Assembly: GCF_050281185.1 (NCBI RefSeq)
Contig: NZ_JBNNWS010000014.1
Coordinates: forward strand, 105,107 to 169,106
Origin: Heyndrickxia sp050281185
GTDB taxonomy: Bacteria > Bacillota > Bacilli > Bacillales > Bacillaceae_C
Direction of reading: 5' to 3'
DNA: 64,000 nt
The position numbers were made by a program, and so were the translations under genes. The stretch's first letter is position 1. Every line of letters begins with the position of its first letter. Below are positions 33,798 through 43,809 of the stretch, piece after piece. The notes beneath the pieces were generated by a model, which did not search any database, was not told where the DNA came from, and worked only from the letters and a program-made list of their open reading frames with translations.

Positions 33798-36212
33798 ATG
33801 TTTGTTTCATATAAATGGCTTCAGGAATATGTTGATTTAAATGGAATTTCCGCAGAAGAATTAGCAGATAAAATCACAAGAAGCGGAATTGAAGTAGAAG
33901 GTGTTGAGCATAAAGCTTCGACCATCAAAGGAGTCGTTGTTGGTCATGTTTTAGAATGTGAAAAACACCCGAATGCGGACAAATTAAATAAATGCTTAGT
34001 TGACCTTGGCGCGGAAGCTCCAGTGCAAATAATTTGCGGTGCAAAAAATGTAGCTAAAGGACAAAAAGTAGCTGTTGCTATTCCTGGTGCAGTGTTGCCT
34101 GGAAACTTTAAAATCAAAAAATCAAAATTACGTGGTGAAGAATCAAATGGAATGATTTGTTCTTTACAGGAATTAGGAATAGAAGGAAAGCTTATTCCGA
34201 AAGAGTATTCTGAAGGTATTTTTGTTTTCCCTAATGATGTTGAAGTTGGATCTGATGCATTAGCATTGTTAAACTTAGATGATAAAATCTTAGAATTAGG
34301 TTTAACACCAAATCGTTCAGATTGCTTAAGTATGTTAGGTGTTGCCTATGAAGTAGCGGCTATTCTTGGAGTCGATGTAAAATTACCTGGAATAAATGTT
34401 AAAGAAGTTTCAGAAAAGGCTTCCGAATATATTTCCATAAAGGTTGAAGTAAAAGAAGAAAACCCGTTATATGTGGCAAAGATCATTAAAAATGTAAAAA
34501 TTGGACCTTCTCCATTATGGATGCAAACAAGATTAATGTCTGCTGGGATTCGTCCACATAATAATGTAGTTGATATTACCAACTATATTCTACTTGAGTA
34601 TGGTCAACCATTACATGCATTTGACTATAACAAGTTAGGATCTAAAGAAATTGTCGTTCGTCTTGCACATGAAGGGGAAAAAATCATTACACTAGATGAT
34701 GCAGAAAGAACATTGAAAGCGGAGCACTTAGTTATTACGAATGGTAAAGAGCCGGTTGCATTGGCAGGAGTTATGGGCGGTGCAAATTCCGAAGTTAGTG
34801 ATTCAACTACAACTGTATTACTTGAATCCGCATATTTCAATGGTCAAACTGTCCGCAATGCTTCAAAAGATCATGGCTTACGTAGTGAAGCAAGTGCTCG
34901 TTTTGAAAAAGGGGTCGATCCTAATCGTATACATGAAGCTGCCGAACGTGCTGCACAATTAATGGCTGAGTATGCAGATGGGGAAGTGCTGGAAGGGATT
35001 GTTGAAGAAAATACATTAACAATCGAACCAGCTATTGTAGAAATCTCCCTTAAGAAAATAAATGGTGTCCTTGGAATGAATATTTCTGTTAATGAAGTAG
35101 CAGAGATGTTTAAAAGACTTCAATTTGATGTGACAATCGAAAACGAAAGCTTTATAGTAACGGTTCCAACTAGACGTGGAGATATTACAATTGAAGAGGA
35201 TCTAATTGAAGAGGTTGCTCGTCTGTATGGGTATGATAATTTACCAACAACATTACCTACGGGTGCTTCTATACCGGGTGAACTAAATGATGCACAAAGG
35301 AAACGTCGTGCAGTAAAAAGATTTTTAGAAGGAGCAGGCTTATATCAAGCAGTTACGTACTCCCTAACCAGTAATGAAAAATCAACAAAATATGCAATTG
35401 AAAAACGTGAACCTATCCGTTTAGCAATGCCGATGAGCGAGGAAAGAAGTCATTTACGTTTAAGTATTATCCCTGAACTTCTGGATGTTGTATCTTACAA
35501 TCTTGCCAGAAAAAATGATTCGGTGTTCTTATATGAAATTGGATCTGTCTTTTTGAAAACAACTGATCATAAACAACCTGAAGAATATGAGCATTTAGCT
35601 GGTGCAATAACTGGTTTATGGCATTCTCAGTTATGGCAAGGTGAGAAAAAATCAGTCGATTTTTATGTAGCAAAAGGAATTTTAGAAGGCATATTTGATA
35701 AACTTGGAGTAAGTAAATCCATTTCGTATCAAGCAGCAAAAATTGAAGGCATGCATCCAGGAAGAACTGCAGAGATTATCCTTAATGGGAATGTAATTGG
35801 ATTTGTTGGTCAAGTTCATCCACAAGTACAAAAAGATATGGATTTAAAAGAGACATATGTATTCGAATTAAAAACGAAATCAATTTTTGAAAGTGATGTT
35901 CAGCCATTAAAATACTCTTCGATTCCACGATTCCCATCAATTACAAGAGATATTGCATTAGTGGTAGATTCTAAGGTGGAAGCTGGAAAACTAAAAGAAA
36001 TCATTGAAGAAGCTGGTGGAAATCTATTAAAAGAAGTTACGATTTTCGATCTTTATGAAGGAGAGCATATGGAACCAGGTAAAAAATCCATCGCTTACTC
36101 TTTAAAATATTTTGATCCAGAACGTACTTTAACAGATGAAGAAGTTGTGAAAGCACATGATAAGGTCCTTAAGGCAGTTAAGGAACAAGCAGGTGCTGAA
36201 TTAAGAGGCTAA
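33798..36212 (+). CDS. pheT: Phenylalanine-tRNA ligase beta subunit
   Basis: PheT supplies tRNA binding and editing of mischarged Tyr-tRNA. The 804 residues comprise an OB-fold tRNA-binding domain (about 40-155, with HPNADKLNKCLVDLG), the B3/B4 editing domain (LTPNRSDCLSMLGVAYEVAA onwards), B5, a degenerate class II core, and the C-terminal ferredoxin-like anticodon-binding domain (about 710-804, YSSIPRFPSITRDIALVVD). ATG 33798 follows TAGGAGG. A clear terminator ends the operon. Confidence 0.98.
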   Translation: MFVSYKWLQEYVDLNGISAEELADKITRSGIEVEGVEHKASTIKGVVVGHVLECEKHPNADKLNKCLVDLGAEAPVQIICGAKNVAKGQKVAVAIPGAVLPGNFKIKKSKLRGEESNGMICSLQELGIEGKLIPKEYSEGIFVFPNDVEVGSDALALLNLDDKILELGLTPNRSDCLSMLGVAYEVAAILGVDVKLPGINVKEVSEKASEYISIKVEVKEENPLYVAKIIKNVKIGPSPLWMQTRLMSAGIRPHNNVVDITNYILLEYGQPLHAFDYNKLGSKEIVVRLAHEGEKIITLDDAERTLKAEHLVITNGKEPVALAGVMGGANSEVSDSTTTVLLESAYFNGQTVRNASKDHGLRSEASARFEKGVDPNRIHEAAERAAQLMAEYADGEVLEGIVEENTLTIEPAIVEISLKKINGVLGMNISVNEVAEMFKRLQFDVTIENESFIVTVPTRRGDITIEEDLIEEVARLYGYDNLPTTLPTGASIPGELNDAQRKRRAVKRFLEGAGLYQAVTYSLTSNEKSTKYAIEKREPIRLAMPMSEERSHLRLSIIPELLDVVSYNLARKNDSVFLYEIGSVFLKTTDHKQPEEYEHLAGAITGLWHSQLWQGEKKSVDFYVAKGILEGIFDKLGVSKSISYQAAKIEGMHPGRTAEIILNGNVIGFVGQVHPQVQKDMDLKETYVFELKTKSIFESDVQPLKYSSIPRFPSITRDIALVVDSKVEAGKLKEIIEEAGGNLLKEVTIFDLYEGEHMEPGKKSIAYSLKYFDPERTLTDEEVVKAHDKVLKAVKEQAGAELRG

Positions 36213-36213
36213 A

Positions 36214-36252
36214 AATAAAAACGCGGATACTAATTTCCGCGTTTTTATTTTT
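36214..36252 (+). terminator. Rho-independent terminator after pheT
   Basis: The perfect 11-bp stem AAAAACGCGGA / TCCGCGTTTTT is flanked by A and T runs. Confidence 0.92.
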
Positions 36253-36311
36253 TCAAAAGGTAAGAAAGTATAAAATTTACTAAGGATATTAGGCGTGAAA
36301 ACTGTCTGCTG

Positions 36312-36462
36312 TGTCTAGCTCCAGCGCCTATCGGCTAGCGGATTTCTCCGTCTTCTCCCTACGATAAGTCAACATCGACTCGTCCCTCGCCGTGTCTCCT
36401 TTATCTCAGTCGAAGACTACGAAATCCGTACGCCGATGAGCAAGTCGCTTGCGCTTTTCTTA
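36312..36462 (+). repeat. Dispersed repeat, AGCTCCAG family, copy 3 (about 151 bp)
   Basis: It begins TGTCTAGCTCCAGCGCCTAT and ends GCAAGTCGCTTGCGCTTTTC. Internal arms GCGGATTTC and GAAATCCG, and GTCTTC with GAAGAC, are complementary, so the whole element could fold into one long hairpin with the AGCGC / GCGCT ends paired. It lies between convergent pheT and the Bax-inhibitor gene. Confidence 0.75.
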
Positions 36463-36468
36463 TAATAA

Positions 36469-37116
36469 CTAATCTCTACTAATAAATCCGAAAAATCTTA
36501 AAAGATTCAAGAATAAATTAATAAAGTCTAAATAAAGATTAAGTGCTAAAAGTGGAATTGCTTCTTCCGTAAAATCAATATTTTTCATACGGTTAAAGTC
36601 ATACATAATATAAAGTGAGAATACGACAGTACCGATAATAGATGCTACAAATAAAGCTGTTGATGAAAAAGGTGAAAAGAGGTTAATTACCCCGATCACA
36701 ATAAGTGCAAGTAAAGCAGTCATTAAAAATCCGCTTAAAAATGATAAATCCTTTTTTGTAGTTGTCCCGATAAAGCTCATAACTGCAAATATGACAAGAG
36801 TTGCTGTAAATGCAGACAATACAACCTGTCCGCCAGATGCTGCTAAATAATGAGCAATAATTGGATAGGTTGTGATTCCTGAAATAAAGGTAAATGCGTA
36901 AAGGAATCCGTAACCGACACTTTTTCGTTTGCGTGCAAAAAATGCGGCTAATAACATAACAAATTCAATAATAATTAATGGCATAAATAATACTGGAGGG
37001 ACCTGTGTCCCAATTAGCATTCCTAATACTGCTACGAGTAATGATAGAGCAAATGCTTTTAACACGGATCCCATAAGATCACGTTTACTAGTCGTACTAT
37101 AAACTTCATTCATCAT
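36469..37116 (-). CDS. Bax inhibitor-1 (BI-1/YetJ) family membrane protein
   Basis: This 215-residue protein has seven hydrophobic helices spread over about residues 20-210. The last ones, LYIMYDFNRM and LNLYLDFINLFLNLLRFFG, contain the two aspartates that form the proton/calcium-gated pore in B. subtilis YetJ. Family members are calcium-leak channels in bacterial membranes. The start at 37116 follows AAAGGGG on the minus strand by seven bases. It is convergent with pheT. This locus in B. subtilis does not carry yetJ, so it may be a lineage-specific gain. Confidence 0.85.
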   Translation of the reverse strand: MMNEVYSTTSKRDLMGSVLKAFALSLLVAVLGMLIGTQVPPVLFMPLIIIEFVMLLAAFFARKRKSVGYGFLYAFTFISGITTYPIIAHYLAASGGQVVLSAFTATLVIFAVMSFIGTTTKKDLSFLSGFLMTALLALIVIGVINLFSPFSSTALFVASIIGTVVFSLYIMYDFNRMKNIDFTEEAIPLLALNLYLDFINLFLNLLRFFGFISRD

Positions 37117-37193
37117 TTCTCATCCCCTTTTTTTCCTTATATTATCATATATTCTCCTTAGATGTTAGTGGCATATTTTCGTTATTATTAATA

Positions 37194-38108
37194 TTATATT
37201 AATTTTTTGGCTTTTTCAGTATTTGCAAAATGAACTTTTGCATATTTATATAATGCTGCTTCTCCTTTTTGTTTAATCAATTTCGCAGCAGCTTGGTCGA
37301 CTTGATGGCCTGCTCCTTTGGGCAGAGTAAATTCCGCCTCGTTACTAAGATCATCAAATGATTTAACAAAAGCATATCTCGCTAAAATAGACGCAGCTGC
37401 TACTGCAATATGTACACTTTCACCTTTCGTGCTGAAAAACACGTTTTCTTTAACGATTTCAGCTTGACCTTTTAAATGACGATAATAGGTGTCTGCTTCT
37501 ACAAATTGATCAATGAGAATGGCTTCGGGTGTTTCAGGTGTTATTTTTTTCAAAAGATTATTTAAAGCTTGGTTATGCAGGAGTGCCTTCATTTTTCCTT
37601 GTGTCATTCCTGAGGCTTGTAATTTATTATATTTTTCATTACGTAATAATAGTAAACTGTATGGAATAACATGGAGTAAATCTTTAGCGATTTTGATAAT
37701 TTGTATATCCGAAAGGTCCTTTGAATCCTTAACTCCAAGTTCTTTTAACAATGGAATTTGCTCTTTTTTGACATAGGCACTGACAACGGTAATAGGACCA
37801 AAATAATCACCTGTACCAACCTCATCAGAGCCGATTAAAGACATTCTTGAAATATTAGGCGGTAATGGACTTCCAGATGTTTTTCTCTTTGCCGGTGGAT
37901 CGGAAGGCTTTCCCCACTTCATTGCTTCTTCAGCATGCATTTTTCCTTGAAACATCACTTTACCTGATCGGTACGCTGTTATGGAGCAGCTGTTATGTTT
38001 TGCGGCAAACACTGCTCCTGGCGGAATTTTTTCAAGTAGTGAGTCAGCATAATGCTTCTTCATAGAATGAATTAAATCTGATGAAACTTGTATAACTGTA
38101 TTAGACAT
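37194..38108 (-). CDS. rnhC: Ribonuclease HIII
   Basis: RNase HIII removes RNA from RNA-DNA hybrids. From ATG 38108 the protein is 304 residues, with an N-terminal substrate-recognition domain (ITAYRSGKVMFQGKMH) and an RNase H2-like catalytic core with the D-E-D-E set, starting at IGSDEVGTGDYFGP. DSKDLSD and IDQFVEADTYYRH follow. Three ATGs lie in a row (38114, 38111, 38108); the last is seven bases after GGAGG and matches relatives. It is divergent from zapA, as in B. subtilis. Confidence 0.95.
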   Translation of the reverse strand: MSNTVIQVSSDLIHSMKKHYADSLLEKIPPGAVFAAKHNSCSITAYRSGKVMFQGKMHAEEAMKWGKPSDPPAKRKTSGSPLPPNISRMSLIGSDEVGTGDYFGPITVVSAYVKKEQIPLLKELGVKDSKDLSDIQIIKIAKDLLHVIPYSLLLLRNEKYNKLQASGMTQGKMKALLHNQALNNLLKKITPETPEAILIDQFVEADTYYRHLKGQAEIVKENVFFSTKGESVHIAVAAASILARYAFVKSFDDLSNEAEFTLPKGAGHQVDQAAAKLIKQKGEAALYKYAKVHFANTEKAKKLI

Positions 38109-38250
38109 CATCATACCTCCAAAAAGTGATCAATTTAGCATTTTGGTTAATAACTTTAGTCATTCGTTAATGGCGGACGAATTCTTCCCAACCCTGTTTA
38201 TTCATGCTATTATATAATATAGGATTTTGATAATGAGGGGGCAAAATAGA

Positions 38251-38505
38251 TTGACAGACAAAAATCGGACTAAGGTCGAAATATATGGTCAGCAATATAC
38301 CATTATTGGGACGGATCCGGCAAGCCATATTCACCTGGTTGCCTCATTAGTTGATAAGAAAATGCATGAAATGAGGTCAATGAATGCTTCATTAGATACT
38401 AATAATCTTGCCGTTTTAACTGCTGTAAACGCAGTACATGACTATCTAATATTAAAGGAGCAATTTGAGCTTCTAGAGAAACAACTACAACATTTAAAGG
38501 AATGA
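38251..38505 (+). CDS. zapA: Cell division protein ZapA
   Basis: ZapA bundles FtsZ filaments and stabilises the Z-ring. From TTG 38251 the product is 84 residues, starting (M)TDKNRTKVEIYGQQYTIIG, with the dimerisation coiled coil at the C-terminus (LILKEQFELLEKQLQHLKE). The ribosome site GAGGGGG (38235-38241) is nine bases before the TTG; an upstream ATG (38233) overlaps that site and would add an atypical extension. It lies five bases before cvpA. TATAAT at 38213-38218 may be its -10, but no clear -35 is seen. Confidence 0.92.
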   Translation: MTDKNRTKVEIYGQQYTIIGTDPASHIHLVASLVDKKMHEMRSMNASLDTNNLAVLTAVNAVHDYLILKEQFELLEKQLQHLKE

Positions 38506-38509
38506 AATC

Positions 38510-39049
38510 ATGGTTAACTTAGTGATTCTATTAATCTTAGTAATTGGTTTTTTTGTTGGATTGAAGAGAGGATTTATTCTTCAATTAATCCACATAATTG
38601 GTTTTACCATTGCTTTTATTGTAGCATATATGTACTTTAAAGATTTAGCACCGCATTTAAAATTATGGATTCCATACCCTGCATTTGATGAAAATAAATC
38701 ACTTTCCATGCTATTGGATGGCTTAAACCTTGAATCGGCATATTATCGAGCTATTGCATTTGCTATGATTTTCTTTGGAGTGAAAATCATCTTACATATT
38801 GTCGGTTCTGCACTTGATTTCGTAGCACGTTTACCAGTTCTTAAACAATTGAATGTATGGGCCGGTGGAATACTAGGATTTTTAGAAGTATACCTTATTG
38901 TATTTATCGTGCTTTATATCGGCGCTTTGCTGCCAATCGAATCCATTCAAAATGCGATTGACCATTCTTTTATAGCTAAGGGAATGATAAAAAATACACC
39001 TATTTTTTCTAAACAACTTGAAAACTGGTGGATTAATAATATTTCATAA
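38510..39049 (+). CDS. cvpA: CvpA/YshB-family membrane protein
   Basis: This 179-residue inner-membrane protein has four hydrophobic segments at about 1-20, 25-45, 80-105 and 125-150. The start VNLVILLILVIGFFVGLKRGF and NVWAGGILGFLEVYLIVFIV are typical of the CvpA family, named for colicin V production in E. coli but of unclear role in Bacillus. It directly follows zapA and is followed by a terminator, so zapA-cvpA form a two-gene unit. Confidence 0.9.
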   Translation: MVNLVILLILVIGFFVGLKRGFILQLIHIIGFTIAFIVAYMYFKDLAPHLKLWIPYPAFDENKSLSMLLDGLNLESAYYRAIAFAMIFFGVKIILHIVGSALDFVARLPVLKQLNVWAGGILGFLEVYLIVFIVLYIGALLPIESIQNAIDHSFIAKGMIKNTPIFSKQLENWWINNIS

Positions 39050-39078
39050 AAACTTCTCTTTAAAGGGAGGTTTTTTTC
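39049..39078 (+). terminator. Rho-independent terminator after cvpA
   Basis: The stem AACTTCTCTT pairs with AAGGGAGGTT through several G-T pairs and is followed by a T-run. The stem is weaker than those of most terminators in this window. Confidence 0.65.
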
Positions 39079-39225
39079 TTGATAACTATGTTTATAGCTA
39101 TTATTAAAATTACTGTGTATATGTGGTTAGTGTAAGCTTATCGTATGTCTTTTATTAATATTTTTGCTAGTATATATTTAAAATAGACATTTTAAACACT
39201 TTCTATTGTAGGAAGGGGACTGTAC

Positions 39226-40941
39226 ATGAAAATAAACAAAAAGGATGTTATTCGATTATTAGAACAAATCGCCATTTATATGGAGCTTAAAGGCGAAAAT
39301 GTTTTTAAAATATCAGCTTTTCGTAAAGCAGCTGCAGCGCTGGAGTCAGATAAACGAAGTTTAAATGAGATAAAGGATTTTACTTCAATTAGTGGAATAG
39401 GAAAAGGAACAGCTGATGTCATTACAGAATTTATTGAAACAGGAATATCTACAGTTTTAAAAAATTTGCAAGAAGAGGTACCAAAAGGTCTGATCCCCTT
39501 ATTACAAATACAAGGTCTTGGTGGAAAGAAGATAGCAAAACTATATCAAGAGTTGAGTATTACGGATGTAGATTCCTTAAAAGCAGCTTGTGAAGAAGGA
39601 CTAGTTCGGGCTCTAAAAGGATTTGGAGAAAAAACCGAAGCGAAAATATTAGATGCAATAAATGCATTCAGTACAAAGCCAACGAGATTCCCACTTGCGT
39701 ATATGTTAAAGTATATAGAAATTTTTGACGATATTTTAATGAACATGGATGGTGTTATTCAGTATTCTCGAGCTGGAAGCTTAAGGAGGATGCAGGAAAC
39801 CCTTAAGGACTTGGACTATGTAATCGCTACAAACGAACCGAAAAAGGTAAAAGAAAAACTTCTGCGACTATATGAGACGAAAGAAGCCATTGCAAGCGGT
39901 GATACTAAGGTATCTATCACGATATCAGGTGTTTATGATATTAATGTTGACTTTCGACTTGTAGGTCCTAACGAATTTGCGACCACATTACATCATTTTA
40001 CTGGCTCAAAACATCATAATGTCAGGATGAGGCAGATCGCAAAAAAACGTGGAGAAAAGATTAGTGAATACGGCGTTGAAAACCTTGAAACAGGTGAAAT
40101 TTTTACGTTTAATAATGAAGAGGATTTTTATCACCATTTTAATTTACCGTATATCCCCCCTGAAATTCGAGAAGATGGTAATGAAGTAGATGAGTATAAT
40201 GCTGATATGGAGTTAATCACTATTAATGATATAAAAGGTGATCTCCATATGCATTCAACATGGTCTGATGGTGCACATTCCCTTGAAGAAATGATTAATG
40301 CGTGTAGGAAAAAGGGATATAAATATATGGCGATTACTGACCATTCGAAATATTTGAAGGTAGCAAACGGTCTAACCGAAGAGCGATTAAGAGAACAAAA
40401 AGAAGAAATCAAACGATTAAATGAAAAATACGATGACATAGTGATATTATCGGGAATTGAAATGGACATTCTTCCAGATGGGACACTTGATTATGATGAT
40501 GAATTATTAGCGGAAATGGATATTGTTATTGCATCTATCCATTCAAATTTTAATCAATCTAAAACAAAGATTATGGAACGTTTGAAATCTGCATTAACAA
40601 ATCCTCATGTTGATATTATCGCCCATCCTACTGGCCGATTAATTGGAAGCAGGCAAGGTTATGACGTCGATATTGATTTGTTAATAGAGCTGGCAAAAGA
40701 AACGAATACAGTTCTTGAATTAAATGCGAATCCGAATCGACTAGATTTAATGGCTGATTATGTCCGTAAAGCTCAAGCTCATGGTGTTAAAATAGTCATT
40801 AATACTGATGCACATAGCATCGAAAATTTAAAATATATGGAATACGGTGTCGGGACTGCAAGAAAGGGCTGGATTCGAAAAGATATGGTCCTAAATGCGA
40901 TGGATTCAGAACAGTTATTAGCATTTTTAAAACGAAAGTGA
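39226..40941 (+). CDS. polX: DNA polymerase X with PHP domain (YshC-type)
   Basis: Bacterial PolX enzymes fill short gaps in base-excision repair, and the PHP domain provides 3'-5' exonuclease or phosphodiesterase activity. The 571 residues begin with helix-hairpin-helix motifs (SISGIGKGTADVI, IQGLGGKKIAKLYQEL). The polymerase active site has GSLRRMQETLKDLDYVIAT and VDFRLV. The PHP domain has all metal motifs: GDLHMHSTWSDG, ITDHSKY, GIEMDIL, ASIHSNF, AHPTGR and NTDAHS. ATG 39226 follows GGAAGGGG. It precedes mutSB, its usual neighbour. Confidence 0.95.
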   Translation: MKINKKDVIRLLEQIAIYMELKGENVFKISAFRKAAAALESDKRSLNEIKDFTSISGIGKGTADVITEFIETGISTVLKNLQEEVPKGLIPLLQIQGLGGKKIAKLYQELSITDVDSLKAACEEGLVRALKGFGEKTEAKILDAINAFSTKPTRFPLAYMLKYIEIFDDILMNMDGVIQYSRAGSLRRMQETLKDLDYVIATNEPKKVKEKLLRLYETKEAIASGDTKVSITISGVYDINVDFRLVGPNEFATTLHHFTGSKHHNVRMRQIAKKRGEKISEYGVENLETGEIFTFNNEEDFYHHFNLPYIPPEIREDGNEVDEYNADMELITINDIKGDLHMHSTWSDGAHSLEEMINACRKKGYKYMAITDHSKYLKVANGLTEERLREQKEEIKRLNEKYDDIVILSGIEMDILPDGTLDYDDELLAEMDIVIASIHSNFNQSKTKIMERLKSALTNPHVDIIAHPTGRLIGSRQGYDVDIDLLIELAKETNTVLELNANPNRLDLMADYVRKAQAHGVKIVINTDAHSIENLKYMEYGVGTARKGWIRKDMVLNAMDSEQLLAFLKRK

Positions 40942-40965
40942 TATTTAGGAGGCTTGCAACTTAAA

Positions 40966-43320
40966 ATGCAAGAAAAAATATTAAAAACATTAGAATATAA
41001 TAAGATTAAAGAATTATTGCTTGAGCATGCATCTTCAACACTCGGTGAAGATAAGATTAATCATCTAGTCCCATCTTCTTCTTTTGAAGAAGTATTGGGA
41101 ATGCAAGCGGAAACAGATGAAGCGGTACATGTGTTACGTCTAAAAGGAACGGCACCATTAAGCGGCATTTACGATATTCGCCCTCATATTAAAAGAGCTT
41201 TAATTGGAGGGGTATTAAATCCGCATGAATTAGTTCAAACAGCAAATACGATTCATGCTGCACGTACGATGAAAAGATTTGTCGAGGATCTTCTGGAAAA
41301 TAGTGTAGAAATCCCTATTTTAGAAGAGAAAGCAGCACAAATTGTTGTTCTAACACCACTTGAACATAAAATTAAAAATGCGATCGATGAAAATGGAGAA
41401 ATTCTTGATGGTGCAAGTGAAGCGTTAAGACAAATTCGTCAAAAATTGCGTTCAAATGAAAGTAGGATAAGGGAAAAACTAGAAAGCATAATTCGCTCGC
41501 GAAATGCAGCAAAAATGTTATCTGATGCGATTGTTACAATAAGAAATGATCGTTATGTTATTCCAGTGAAGCAAGAATATCGGTCGAACTATGGAGGAAT
41601 TGTCCATGACCAATCTTCTTCGGGACAAACTCTTTTTATAGAACCTCAATCAGTTGTGGAATTAAATAATCAGCTACGAGAATTGCATATGAAGGAGCAG
41701 CAGGAAATTGAACGGATCTTAAGCGAATTATCTGCTGATGTTGCGGAGGTGGGTGAGGATCTAGCGGTCATTGTTTCAGTAATGGGTGAGTTTGATTTTA
41801 TTTTTGCTAAAGCTAGCTTCGGTAAAACAATTAAAGCGACAAAGCCGATTATGAACAATAAAGGAATCATCCAATTAAATAAAGCTAGACATCCACTTTT
41901 ACCAATCGATAAAGCAGTACCAAATGATATCGGATTAGGTAAAGATTATACATCCATCGTCATTACTGGACCGAACACAGGTGGAAAAACCATCACACTT
42001 AAAACGTTAGGAATTTGTACACTCATGGCCCAATCTGGTTTACAAATTCCAGCTCTAGATGGATCTGAAGTTGCTGTATTTAAAGAGGTGTTTGCTGATA
42101 TTGGTGATGAGCAATCCATTGAACAAAGCCTCAGTACTTTTTCTTCGCATATGGTGAATATAGTTGAAATATTAAAACAGGTCGACCATGAAAGCTTAGT
42201 ATTATTCGATGAGCTTGGTGCCGGCACTGATCCGCAGGAAGGTGCGGCATTAGCAATATCAATATTGGATGAGGTATACCAAAGAGGGGCAAAAGTAGTT
42301 GCAACAACTCATTATCCAGAATTAAAAGCGTATGGCTATAATCGAGATGGGGTTATCAATGCGAGTGTTGAATTTAATGTAGAAACCCTTAGTCCTACCT
42401 ATAAGCTGCTTATCGGTGTACCCGGTAGAAGTAATGCCTTCGAAATATCAAAGCGATTAGGACTTCCTGAATATGTGATCCAACATGCAAAATCACATAT
42501 TGGTACAGAATCTAACCAAGTAGAGAATATGATTGCTTCATTAGAAAAAAGTAAGAGAGATGCTGAAAGGGAACGTTTTGAGGCATTGGATTATAGGAAA
42601 GAGGCAGAGAAGCTTCATAAAGACTTACAAAAACAGATGATTGAATTCTACGAGCAACGTGACAAAATGTATGAGAAGGCAGAAGAAAAGGCAGCTAAAG
42701 TAGTTGAAGAAGCAAAAGAAGAAGCAGACGAAATTATTCGTGAGCTACGTAAAATGCGTCTTAATAATCATGCGGCAATTAAAGAACATGAGCTCATTGA
42801 GGCTAGAAAACGATTAAATGATGCGGTTCCAAACCTTGAAAAAACAACTGTGAAAAAGTCAGCTAACAAAAAGCATCAATTTATGCCTGGAGACGAAGTA
42901 AAAGTGATAAGTTTTAATCAAAAAGGTCATTTAATCGAAAAAATAGACGGTGGTCAGTGGCAGGTTCAAATGGGGATTATGAAGATGAAGGTGAAGGAGT
43001 CGGATTTAGAATTTATCCAATCACAGAAAAAAGTTGAAACAAAGCCTCTTGCTACTGTAAAAGGAAAAGATTATCATGTTGGTCTAGAGCTTGATTTACG
43101 AGGAGAAAGGTATGAGAATGCGCTTCTTAAGGTAGAAAAGTATATTGATGACGCGTTGCTCGCTGGATATCCTCGAGTTTCCATTATTCATGGAAAAGGA
43201 ACTGGTGCACTTCGTCAAGGAGTTCAAGATTATTTGAAACATCATCGCTCAGTAAAACGTATTAGATTAGGTGAAGCTGGTGAGGGAGGAAGCGGAATAA
43301 CCGTTGTCGAATTTAAGTAG
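40966..43320 (+). CDS. mutSB: Endonuclease MutS2 (ribosome-rescue/recombination factor)
   Basis: MutS2 is a MutS-like ATPase without the mismatch-binding domain, ending in a nuclease Smr domain; in B. subtilis it also splits collided ribosomes. The protein has the clamp and core regions, Walker A TGPNTGGKTITLKT, Walker B VLFDELGAGTDPQEG, a long coiled coil (about 510-620), and the Smr domain with LDLRGERYENALLKVEKY and IIHGKGTGALRQGVQ. I chose ATG 40966 (MQEKILKTLE, as in relatives); a TTG at 40954 is only one base after AGGAGG. The spacing to the ATG is slightly long. Confidence 0.95.
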   Translation: MQEKILKTLEYNKIKELLLEHASSTLGEDKINHLVPSSSFEEVLGMQAETDEAVHVLRLKGTAPLSGIYDIRPHIKRALIGGVLNPHELVQTANTIHAARTMKRFVEDLLENSVEIPILEEKAAQIVVLTPLEHKIKNAIDENGEILDGASEALRQIRQKLRSNESRIREKLESIIRSRNAAKMLSDAIVTIRNDRYVIPVKQEYRSNYGGIVHDQSSSGQTLFIEPQSVVELNNQLRELHMKEQQEIERILSELSADVAEVGEDLAVIVSVMGEFDFIFAKASFGKTIKATKPIMNNKGIIQLNKARHPLLPIDKAVPNDIGLGKDYTSIVITGPNTGGKTITLKTLGICTLMAQSGLQIPALDGSEVAVFKEVFADIGDEQSIEQSLSTFSSHMVNIVEILKQVDHESLVLFDELGAGTDPQEGAALAISILDEVYQRGAKVVATTHYPELKAYGYNRDGVINASVEFNVETLSPTYKLLIGVPGRSNAFEISKRLGLPEYVIQHAKSHIGTESNQVENMIASLEKSKRDAERERFEALDYRKEAEKLHKDLQKQMIEFYEQRDKMYEKAEEKAAKVVEEAKEEADEIIRELRKMRLNNHAAIKEHELIEARKRLNDAVPNLEKTTVKKSANKKHQFMPGDEVKVISFNQKGHLIEKIDGGQWQVQMGIMKMKVKESDLEFIQSQKKVETKPLATVKGKDYHVGLELDLRGERYENALLKVEKYIDDALLAGYPRVSIIHGKGTGALRQGVQDYLKHHRSVKRIRLGEAGEGGSGITVVEFK

Positions 43321-43372
43321 GCAGCTGCCTTATTTGTGACTAATTCATGTGATAAAAGGAGTTCTGTGAGTA

Positions 43373-43783
43373 ATGATGAATCAATTTTGGGAGAATCCCT
43401 TTGTTCAAACGGCGGGGTACTACAGTGTTGTCATACTATGTATGATTGTTTTTTTGGTAGTTTTTGAAATCGTTACTAAATACAAAAATTGGGAAGAAAT
43501 CAAAAAAGGAAATATGGCAGTTGCAATGGCAACTGGCGGAAAAATCTTCGGAATCGCTAATATCTTTAGATACTCGATTCAGCATCATAATACACTTTTT
43601 GTTATGGTCGGCTGGGGATTTTACGGATTTCTATTATTGTTAATCGGTTATTTTATTTATGAATTTTTAACACCGAAATTTAAAATCGATGTCGAAATTG
43701 AAAATGATAATCGTGCAGTTGGCTTCATATCCATGGTGATTTCAGTCGGATTATCATTTGTAATCGGAGAAAGTATTTCTTGA
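43373..43783 (+). CDS. yshE: DUF350 membrane protein (YshE-like)
   Basis: This is a 136-residue membrane protein with helices at about 12-33, 75-98 and 113-133. The motif KKGNMAVAMATGGKIFGIAN is the DUF350 signature. Function is unknown; the family occurs beside stress and membrane-repair genes in other bacteria. The ATG at 43373 is 11 bases after GGAG, and a second ATG follows at once. It lies between mutSB and lcfA as in B. subtilis. The tiny gene that follows is probably cotranscribed. Confidence 0.88.
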   Translation: MMNQFWENPFVQTAGYYSVVILCMIVFLVVFEIVTKYKNWEEIKKGNMAVAMATGGKIFGIANIFRYSIQHHNTLFVMVGWGFYGFLLLLIGYFIYEFLTPKFKIDVEIENDNRAVGFISMVISVGLSFVIGESIS

Positions 43784-43809
43784 TGGAAGGATTTAGGTGA
43801 GGTAATTAT

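Noticed and set aside
37140..37193. Possible small gene between rnhC and the Bax-inhibitor gene
   Set aside because: The spacer is short, AT-rich and closed in all frames that have a start codon.
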